A stretch of DNA of 5,142 nucleotides from Bryobacteraceae bacterium (GTDB lineage: Bacteria > Acidobacteriota > Terriglobia > Bryobacterales > Bryobacteraceae), in assembly GCA_030044325.1 (NCBI GenBank), contig JASHWA010000633.1, positions 1 through 5,142 on the forward strand, in the 5' to 3' direction. Position 1 is the first letter of the stretch. Each line of letters starts with the position of its first letter. A model generated the notes under the pieces. It searched no databases. It had not been told where the DNA came from and was given only the letters and a program-made list of their open reading frames with translations. The position numbers and the translations under genes are program-made. Below, one piece after another: positions 1-5,142 of the stretch.

Positions 1-1
1 A

Positions 2-2287
2 GCGCCGCGCGCCGAAGACGGCGAAGAGATCATTCTCGAAATCGGCGGAATCGCGACAATCGCGGAAGTTTGGCTCAATGGCGATCCGATCGTGTCGAGC
101 ACGTCGATGTTCGCGTCACACTCCATCGACATCACCAGCACAGTTCGAGAGCGCAATGAGCTGGTGATCGTCTGCCGCGCGCTTTCCGATTTTCTGCGCG
201 AGCGAAAGTCGCGGCCGCCGGCGGCGCGCTGGCGAACTCGCGTGGTTTCGGATTCGCAGTTGCGCTGGGTTCGAACGACGCTGGTTGGGCGCGCTCCGGG
301 ATTCGCGCCGGAACCGGAGCCGGTGGGCCCGTGGCGTGCGATCACGCTGGTCCGGCGCACGGGACTGTCGCTCGAAAATGTGACGCGGAGGGTCGAATTG
401 GACGGTTCGGGCGGGGTGGTCCGATTGGAAGCTCGCTTTCGCGTGCTGGACCATCGGCAGCGTCCGGTTTCGGGGCGATTTTTCGCCGGCGATCATTTCG
501 CGCCGATCGAATTCGCGGAGGGGAAAATCGAGGCGGCCGTCCGGGTTCCGGACGCGCGCCGATGGTGGCCGCACACTCACGGGCATCCTCATTTATATCC
601 GGTGCGCGCGGAGATCGAGCTTGAGGACGGTTCGACCGCGGTGTTCGATCAGACGCCAGCGGGTTTTCGAACGATTCAGTTTTCGGACGGATTCGAAGTG
701 AACGGACAGCGCGTGTTCGCGCGCGGCGTGGTGTGGACTCCGCCGGACGCGGTGGCGCTATGGGCTTCTCCGCGCGCGATTCGAGAACGGCTCACGCGTC
801 TTCGCGACGCCGGTTTCAATGTGGTCCGCCTGGCGGGGACGATGGTGTACGAAGACCACGTCTTTCACGAAATCTGCGACGAGCTCGGCCTGCTGGTGTG
901 GCAGGACATGATGTTCGCCAACATGGATTATCCGTTCGAGGACGCGGAATTTCATCGAACCGTTCGCCAGGAGGCCGAAGCGGAGCTGGCACGCCTGGCG
1001 AATCATTCGAGCACTGCGCTCATATGCGGGAATTCGGAAATCGAGCAGCAGGCGGCCATGCTGGGCCTGGATCCGTCGATCGCGCGCGCGCCGTTTTTCG
1101 CACAAGAACTGCCGCGGATGGCGGAGGAGGCGTGCGGCGGGGTTCCATATCTTCCTTCGGCGCCGTGCGGCGGCGATCTTCCGTTCCGCACGCGCGCGGG
1201 TGTGGCGAATTATTTCGGCGTGGGCGCTTATCTCCGTCCGTTCGAAGACGCGCGGCGGGCGCAGGTGCGTTTTGCTTCCGAGTGTCTGGCGTTCGCGAAC
1301 GTTCCCGAACCGGAGACCATCGAGAAAATGGCGGTGGCCGTACGCGGAGGGATTTCGCCGACGCATCCGGCATGGAAGCGCGCCGCGCCGCGCGACGCGG
1401 GAACGGGCTGGGACTTCGAAGACGTTCGCGATCATTATTTGAAGCTGTTGTATTCGATCGATCCCGCCGCGCTGCGCTACAGTGATGCCGCCCGTTACTG
1501 GGAACTGTCGCGCATGGCTTCCGCCGAAGCGATGGCCGAGGTTTTCGGAGAATGGCGGCGCGCGGAATCGGGAAATAACGGCGGAATCGTTCTGTGGGCC
1601 GCGGACCTGGAACCCGGCGCGGGCTGGGGAATTCTCGATTCGTGCGGGGCGCCGAAGGCGGCGTATTGGTTTTTGAAGCGCGCGCTCGCGCCGCGAGCCA
1701 TCTGGACCACGGACGAGGGATTGAACGGCGTGGATATTCACGTCGCCAACGACCGCGCGGAACCGATGGATGCCGTGCTGCGCGTCGCGCTTTACCGTCA
1801 CGAGCAGCGCACCGCCGAATCCGAACGTTCGATTCATGTGAATGCGGGAGAAACGGCGACTTTCGGCGTGGAGCAGGTTCTCGGCCGCTTTATGGACGCG
1901 GCGTGGGCTTACCGCTTCGGCCCTCCGGGGCACGACGTGATCGCGGTGAGCATGCAGGATGCACGGGGCGATGCGCCGTTCGCGCAGACTTTCCGTTTTC
2001 CGGCTGCGCGACCTGTTGAGCGCATCGACTTAGGGATCACGGCGCACGCAATCGCTTCGAACGACGCTGCGATTGAAGTCACGCTGACGTCGCGCCGGTT
2101 GGCGTGGGGCGTGCGTGCCTTCGCGCCTGGATGGATCGCGGATGACGCGTATTTCGGAATCGAGCCCGGCGGATCGCGGCGCATTACTCTGACGCGATCG
2201 CACGGCGCGCCCATGCCCGCGAATATCAGCATCACGGCGGTCAACGCGGAAGGACGCGTGAAAGCCGCGATCGGGAGGGCCGGATGA
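2..2287 (+). CDS. Glycoside hydrolase family 2, beta-mannosidase-like (5' partial)
   Basis: The reading frame is open from the first bases of the window, so the gene starts upstream. The first possible in-window start (GTG at 92) falls inside a conserved domain and is rejected. Counting residue 1 at base 2, 761 residues are present; full-length beta-mannosidases are about 800-900. Residues 1-110 hold the end of the GH2 sugar-binding jelly roll (AEVWLNG at 21-27, then a Met-Phe pair at 36-37). The immunoglobulin-like domain runs to about 225 (RRWWP near 187, GFRTI at 221-225). The TIM barrel follows, with VNGQRVFARG at 233-242 and VWQDMMF at 299-305. The likely acid/base is Glu346 (CGNSEIEQQ) and the likely nucleophile Glu427 (FASECL), 81 residues apart as expected for this clan. 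GGIVLW (527-532) and GWGILD (about 541-546) close the barrel, and beta-rich C-terminal domains follow. It should hydrolyse terminal beta-mannosides or a related glycan. Localisation cannot be judged because any signal peptide is missing. Family assignment is firm; exact substrate is not. Confidence 0.92.
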   Translation, partial: APRAEDGEEIILEIGGIATIAEVWLNGDPIVSSTSMFASHSIDITSTVRERNELVIVCRALSDFLRERKSRPPAARWRTRVVSDSQLRWVRTTLVGRAPGFAPEPEPVGPWRAITLVRRTGLSLENVTRRVELDGSGGVVRLEARFRVLDHRQRPVSGRFFAGDHFAPIEFAEGKIEAAVRVPDARRWWPHTHGHPHLYPVRAEIELEDGSTAVFDQTPAGFRTIQFSDGFEVNGQRVFARGVVWTPPDAVALWASPRAIRERLTRLRDAGFNVVRLAGTMVYEDHVFHEICDELGLLVWQDMMFANMDYPFEDAEFHRTVRQEAEAELARLANHSSTALICGNSEIEQQAAMLGLDPSIARAPFFAQELPRMAEEACGGVPYLPSAPCGGDLPFRTRAGVANYFGVGAYLRPFEDARRAQVRFASECLAFANVPEPETIEKMAVAVRGGISPTHPAWKRAAPRDAGTGWDFEDVRDHYLKLLYSIDPAALRYSDAARYWELSRMASAEAMAEVFGEWRRAESGNNGGIVLWAADLEPGAGWGILDSCGAPKAAYWFLKRALAPRAIWTTDEGLNGVDIHVANDRAEPMDAVLRVALYRHEQRTAESERSIHVNAGETATFGVEQVLGRFMDAAWAYRFGPPGHDVIAVSMQDARGDAPFAQTFRFPAARPVERIDLGITAHAIASNDAAIEVTLTSRRLAWGVRAFAPGWIADDAYFGIEPGGSRRITLTRSHGAPMPANISITAVNAEGRVKAAIGRAG
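2273..2279 (+). promoter_or_regulatory. Shine-Dalgarno site of the double hydrolase gene
   Basis: GGGAGGG lies inside the last codons of the GH2 gene, four bases before the ATG at 2284. The stop of the GH2 gene (TGA 2285-2287) overlaps this ATG as ATGA. A strong ribosome binding site plus a 4-nt overlap fixes the start and predicts translational coupling of the two genes in one mRNA. Confidence 0.8.
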
Positions 2288-4020
2288 AAACCATTCATCG
2301 ATGGTTCCGTTCCGGCCGCTATTCGCTGCTCGGTCACGTGGACCTTCCCGAGAAGCGCTGCGAGGCGCTGGGCGTGGTGATGGCGCCGCCGCTCGGCTGG
2401 GACGATATCTGCTCGTACCGGCCGCTGCGATTTGTGGCGCGGCGGCTCGCGCAAGACGGATTTCCGGTGTTGCGCTTCGATCTTCCGGGGACGGGCGACA
2501 GTTCGGGCGATGCGATGGATGGCGGACTGCTGCAGGCGTGGGTGCAGTCGGTGAGCGACGCGGCGGCGGAACTGCGCAGGACGGCGGGGGTCGAGCGGAT
2601 CGCGCTGTCAGGCGTGCGATTCGGCGCGATGCTCGTGTTGGCCGCGGCGGCGGGCGCGCGCGAATTTGAAGAGCTGATCGTGTGGGGCGCGGCCGCGACG
2701 GGGCGGGCGCTGTTGCGCGAGCTGCGCGCGTTTGCGAACGTACAGCTTCGGGAGTACTCGAGTGGCGAGGCGCCGCCGCAGCCTGCCGCAGGATTCGAGG
2801 TGGGAGGGTTTCTGATCGCGCCGGAAACGCAGGCCGCCATCGAATCGCTGGATCTGTCAGCACTTCCGGCGATGCCGGGCCGCCGCGTGCTGGTTTTGAC
2901 GCGCGATGAGCTGGCCGCCGACGCGAAACTGGTTCGCGCGCTGGAGGCCGCGCAATGCGAGGTGCAGGTGAAACCCGGCCACGGCTACGCCGCCATAATG
3001 GCGATTCCGCATGAAGCCGTTCCGCCGGAGGAGACCAGCCGCGCAATGACCGAATTTCTGCGCGCACGCAGCGCCGGGCCATGCCAGACGGAAAACCCGG
3101 CCGCGCGAGTCGCCATTGCCGACATGGGGGGCGGCGTGCTCGAGACGATTTACACTGTCGAAAATTCGGGAAAGCAAATGTTCGGAATTTTGTGCGAGCC
3201 CGGCTCGAAAGCGCAGCGCAGCAAGTGCTGCGTGCTGTTTTTGAACCCCGGCGCGACGCGGCATATCGGGCCGAACCGCATGTGGGTGGAAGCGGCGCGG
3301 CGCTGGGCCGCGCGCGGCGTGATTTCTCTGCGCCTCGATTTGGGCGGAATCGGAGAAAGCGACGGCGAGGCCGTGCTGGATGTCGAGCACCTGTATCAAG
3401 ACGGGCTGGTTGCCCAGGTGGAGCGTGCGATGCATTCGCTGCGCTCGCGGGTGGGGGTTCGTCAGTTCATCGCGATCGGGCTGTGTTCCGGCGCATTCTG
3501 GGCGCTGCACGCCGCGGTTCGCGATTCCGACATCCGTTCGGCGGTGCTGCTCAATCCGCGGCTGTTCAAGTGGGACCCCGAGGTCGACCGGCTGCGCGCT
3601 TTGAAGCGCACCATCAAAGGCTTGACCAGTTGGACGGATTGGCGCCGGGTGGCGAGGGGTGAAGTGAGCCCGGCCGATATCAAGCGGCTCGCCGTCGAGG
3701 GATTTCGTGCGCGGCGCGCGCATCCGGCGCGGCCGTTTGAGATGCAGATGGAGGCGCTCGCAGAGGCGCGGGCGGCCCTCGAGCGAAACAACAGCCGCGC
3801 GACGCTGATCTTCACGGAAGGCGAGCCGCTGCTCAGCGAAATGCAGGAGCTCGGCGAGCTTCCCTCGCAAACCGACCCGCGCATTCGCGCGTTGCGAATT
3901 CCCACCGGCGGCCACACGTTCCGTCCCTTGTGGATTCAGAAGCTGGCGCATGGGCTGATTGACGGCGAAATCGAGAGCGCGCTCCATCAGACCGCGGAGT
4001 GCCTCCGCGAATTTCAATGA
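2284..4020 (+). CDS. Tandem alpha/beta-hydrolase fusion, exosortase-associated hydrolase 2/1-like
   Basis: The 578-residue protein contains two alpha/beta-hydrolase folds joined near residues 260-285. Domain 1 (about 10-260) has APPLGWDD at 34-41, the strand-turn motif FDLPGTGDSSG at 65-75, a nucleophile elbow GVRFG at 110-114 with Arg112 where Ser is expected, a possible acid at Asp208 and a possible His at 233. Domain 2 (about 285-578) has LNPGATRHIGPNR at 320-332, LDLGGIGESDG at 351-361, an elbow GLCSG at 399-403 with Cys401 in the nucleophile position, acidic residues Glu512/Glu514 after the late strand, and His544 in PTGGHTF. Domain 1 resembles exosortase A system-associated hydrolase 2 (whose elbow I recall as GLRxG) and domain 2 resembles hydrolase 1 (GLCxx elbow); normally these are separate proteins. 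No signal peptide or membrane segment is visible, so it is probably cytoplasmic. The substrate is unknown; an acyl ester or thioester on a glycan or carrier is a guess from context. The start is set by the ATGA overlap and a good Shine-Dalgarno site. Confidence 0.87.
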   Translation: MKTIHRWFRSGRYSLLGHVDLPEKRCEALGVVMAPPLGWDDICSYRPLRFVARRLAQDGFPVLRFDLPGTGDSSGDAMDGGLLQAWVQSVSDAAAELRRTAGVERIALSGVRFGAMLVLAAAAGAREFEELIVWGAAATGRALLRELRAFANVQLREYSSGEAPPQPAAGFEVGGFLIAPETQAAIESLDLSALPAMPGRRVLVLTRDELAADAKLVRALEAAQCEVQVKPGHGYAAIMAIPHEAVPPEETSRAMTEFLRARSAGPCQTENPAARVAIADMGGGVLETIYTVENSGKQMFGILCEPGSKAQRSKCCVLFLNPGATRHIGPNRMWVEAARRWAARGVISLRLDLGGIGESDGEAVLDVEHLYQDGLVAQVERAMHSLRSRVGVRQFIAIGLCSGAFWALHAAVRDSDIRSAVLLNPRLFKWDPEVDRLRALKRTIKGLTSWTDWRRVARGEVSPADIKRLAVEGFRARRAHPARPFEMQMEALAEARAALERNNSRATLIFTEGEPLLSEMQELGELPSQTDPRIRALRIPTGGHTFRPLWIQKLAHGLIDGEIESALHQTAECLREFQ

Positions 4021-4040
4021 GCATCGGCGAAACTCAATGA
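4007..4040 (+). repeat. Imperfect direct repeat at the hydrolase/methyltransferase junction
   Basis: GCGAATTTCAATGA (4007-4020) and GCGAAACTCAATGA (4027-4040) match at 12 of 14 positions with a 20-nt period. Each copy ends in ATGA. The first copy holds the hydrolase stop codon, and the second holds the proposed methyltransferase start. The ATG in the first copy (4017) opens only a 7-codon frame. This may be a small local duplication of a stop/start junction, or chance. Confidence 0.45.
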
Positions 4041-4867
4041 CCGGCGGCGCGATGGCGGCCACGCAGCAGGCGACGATCGACGCCGTGTATCAGGCGCGTG
4101 GCGCTTACCGGCGCTATGCGGCCAATTTTCTGTATCCGGCCGAAGCCGCGTGCCTGCTGAAATATCAGCCGCGATTCTGCGGGCGCGACGTGCTCGATAT
4201 CGGCGTGGGTGCGGGACGGACCACGCATTATCTTGCTCCGCTCGCGCGGCGCTATGAAGCCATCGATTATTCGCCGGTGATGGTGGCGTATCTGAAGCGC
4301 GCGATGCCCGGGGTCAGCGCCCGCGAGGCGGATTTCCGCGATCTTCGAATGTTTGACGCCGATGCATTCGATTGTGCGTTCGCTAGCGACAACGTGATCG
4401 ATCTTTTCTCACACCAAGACCGGCTGCGCGCGATGAGCGAAGTGCGGCGCGTGCTGCGTCCGGGCGGGATCATCGCGTTCTGCGCGCACAACCTGCGATA
4501 CGGGCGCGCGTTTTCGGGCCCGCGCCTCGAGTGGTCCTCGAATCCGGCGTCGCTCGCGTCGAACTGCGCGAAGTTTTTGGCGGGTGCATGGAATCACCTG
4601 CGCGTCGCGCGGCTGCGCTTGATCGCCGAGGAATACGCCCTGCTCAACGACCAGGGCCATTTCTATGCGTGCCTGCACTATTACGCGTCGCGTAAGACGG
4701 TGACCGCGCAGCTTGAAAAATCGGGGCTGCGGGTGATCGATGTGTTCGACCGGGCCGGTCACTCGCTTGAAGAGGGCGAAGACGATAGCCACACGCCGCA
4801 CCTGATGTACGTCGCGGAACGCCAGCCGGGACGGCTTTCTTGCATCGACGACCAACGCGCTCAATAA
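4037..4867 (+). CDS. Class I SAM-dependent methyltransferase
   Basis: The 276-residue product (counted from ATG 4037) carries the Rossmann-type methyltransferase core. Motif I is VLDIGVGAG at 52-60 (SAM binding). The acidic residue ending strand 2 is Asp77 in AIDYSP. EADFRDL at 97-103 corresponds to the adenine-binding acidic loop, FDCAFASDNVIDLF lies at 111-124, and RRVLRPGGIIAF at 137-148 is the usual motif III region. The C-terminal third (about 150-276) is a less conserved cap likely to bind the acceptor. It transfers a methyl group from SAM to an unknown acceptor; its place beside glycan enzymes suggests a sugar or glycan-linked group. The frame is open further upstream to an ATG at 3959, but that would overlap the hydrolase gene by 62 nt and add a low-complexity Ser/Arg/Ala stretch, so ATG 4037 is preferred. 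ATG 4052 is an alternative. No clear Shine-Dalgarno site precedes either, so translation may depend on coupling to the hydrolase gene, 16 nt upstream. Confidence 0.88.
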   Translation: MTGGAMAATQQATIDAVYQARGAYRRYAANFLYPAEAACLLKYQPRFCGRDVLDIGVGAGRTTHYLAPLARRYEAIDYSPVMVAYLKRAMPGVSAREADFRDLRMFDADAFDCAFASDNVIDLFSHQDRLRAMSEVRRVLRPGGIIAFCAHNLRYGRAFSGPRLEWSSNPASLASNCAKFLAGAWNHLRVARLRLIAEEYALLNDQGHFYACLHYYASRKTVTAQLEKSGLRVIDVFDRAGHSLEEGEDDSHTPHLMYVAERQPGRLSCIDDQRAQ

Positions 4868-4920
4868 CGGTCCCGCCTCAAACGGCTCGGGTGGATGGAC
4901 AGTCAGGGAGCGCGTTGGTC
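4850..4920. repeat. 13-bp perfect inverted repeat around the methyltransferase stop
   Basis: GACCAACGCGCTC (4850-4862) is the exact reverse complement of GAGCGCGTTGGTC (4908-4920). The 45-nt loop contains the methyltransferase TAA (4865-4867) and has short internal pairing options (CCCG 4872-4875 with CGGG 4888-4891). No T-tract follows the second arm, so it is not a classical intrinsic terminator. It could be a 3'-end mRNA stabiliser, a factor-assisted terminator, or a control element for the following mutase gene. Confidence 0.6.
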
Positions 4921-4944
4921 AGGTGCATGCGCGGGTCGAATTCC

Positions 4945-4950
4945 GATACT
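4945..4950 (+). promoter_or_regulatory. Possible -10 element before the mutase gene
   Basis: GATACT matches the -10 consensus TATAAT at 4 of 6 positions and sits in the only locally AT-richer patch of the gap. Transcription from it would begin about 4957-4960, at or just before the ATG at 4960, giving a nearly leaderless mRNA. No good -35 is seen at standard spacing: the TTGGTC at 4915 is 24 nt upstream, too far. Treat as a weak candidate. Confidence 0.2.
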
Positions 4951-4959
4951 CTGCAATTT

Positions 4960-5142
4960 ATGCTCAAACCGACCATTTTCCGCGAATACGATATTCGTGG
5001 CGTTGCCGACCAGGAGCTGGTGAGCTCGGATATCGTCGATCTCGGGCGCGCGCTGGGGACGCTGCTCAGGCGCAAAAGCGGAGGGCGGATCAATGTTGCG
5101 CGGGATTGCCGGCTCAGCTCGGCGCGCTTGCGCGATGCGCTG
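4960..5142 (+). CDS. Phosphomannomutase/phosphoglucomutase (3' partial)
   Basis: The first 61 residues are in the window and the gene runs off its end; full-length members are about 450-470 residues. The N-terminus reads IFREYDIRG at 6-14, GRALGT at 29-34 and NVARDCRLSS at 45-54, the typical domain 1 pattern of the alpha-D-phosphohexomutase superfamily. The phosphoserine loop (TASHNP-like) lies beyond the window. The enzyme interconverts hexose-6-phosphate and hexose-1-phosphate in the cytoplasm, feeding GDP-mannose or UDP-glucose synthesis; mannose versus glucose preference cannot be told from this fragment. The ATG at 4960 is chosen because family members begin a few residues before FREYDIRG. 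No Shine-Dalgarno site precedes it. The frame is open upstream, with an in-frame ATG at 4927, a TTG at 4915 (preceded by AGGGAG at 4905-4910) and a GTG at 4891, so the true start could be earlier. The 92-nt gap from the methyltransferase gene allows either readthrough or an own promoter. Confidence 0.9.
   Translation, partial: MLKPTIFREYDIRGVADQELVSSDIVDLGRALGTLLRRKSGGRINVARDCRLSSARLRDAL

Noticed and set aside
92..94. GTG at 92 as start of the GH2 gene
   Set aside because: Conserved GH2 sugar-binding sequence (AEVWLNG) is encoded in frame just upstream, so the gene begins before the window.
758..1933. Long antisense open frame (391 codons) inside the GH2 gene
   Set aside because: It is opposite a clearly conserved GH2 coding region. 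Its translation is Arg/His/Pro-rich with no recognisable domain, as expected for antisense frames in GC-rich DNA.
2030..3082. Antisense open frame of 350 codons across the GH2/hydrolase junction
   Set aside because: It is a low-complexity Arg/Pro/Ser/Ala translation that crosses two well-supported sense genes, so it is a shadow.
3959..4036. Upstream extension of the methyltransferase to ATG 3959
   Set aside because: It would overlap the hydrolase gene by 62 nt, and the added 26 residues are Ser/Arg/Ala-rich shadow sequence unlike a methyltransferase N-terminus.
2857..4062. Long antisense open frame (401 codons) opposite the double hydrolase gene
   Set aside because: It is a GC-driven shadow of the hydrolase frame. 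The product is rich in Arg, Ala and His without motifs, and no start signals support it.
4850..4920. Classical Rho-independent terminator at the inverted repeat
   Set aside because: The 45-nt loop is too long and no T-run follows the second arm. It is kept only as an inverted repeat of unknown role.

Overview
The window is a GC-rich (roughly 60-65% by eye), densely coded stretch from a bacterial chromosome. All four genes lie on the + strand. The content and base composition suit a soil or freshwater bacterium with a large polysaccharide repertoire, such as an acidobacterium or a proteobacterium. Nothing in the sequence fixes the phylum. There are no tRNA or rRNA genes, insertion sequences or CRISPR repeats.

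Layout: (1) 2-2287 is the 3' part of a glycoside hydrolase family 2, beta-mannosidase-like enzyme whose N-terminus lies upstream of the window. (2) 2284-4020 overlaps it by ATGA and encodes a 578-residue protein made of two alpha/beta-hydrolase domains in tandem. The nucleophile elbows read GVRFG (Arg in place of Ser) and GLCSG (Cys in place of Ser). From memory of the families, the two halves resemble the separate 'exosortase A system-associated hydrolase 2' and 'hydrolase 1'. (3) 4037-4867 is a class I SAM-dependent methyltransferase, 16 nt downstream. (4) After a 92-nt gap, 4960 to the window end is the N-terminus of a phosphomannomutase/phosphoglucomutase. The gap and the end of the methyltransferase gene carry a perfect 13-bp inverted repeat around the methyltransferase stop codon.

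Taken together the genes look like part of an exopolysaccharide or glycan synthesis and modification locus. The mutase would supply hexose-1-phosphate for nucleotide sugars, the methyltransferase and double hydrolase would modify or process a glycan or its acyl substituents, and the GH2 enzyme would trim a mannoside or related glycan. This combined role is inferred from neighbourhood and family membership. The most unusual item is the double hydrolase, which has no canonical serine nucleophile in either half. The GH2 enzyme also departs from the beta-mannosidase consensus at several active-site-proximal motifs while keeping both catalytic glutamates.
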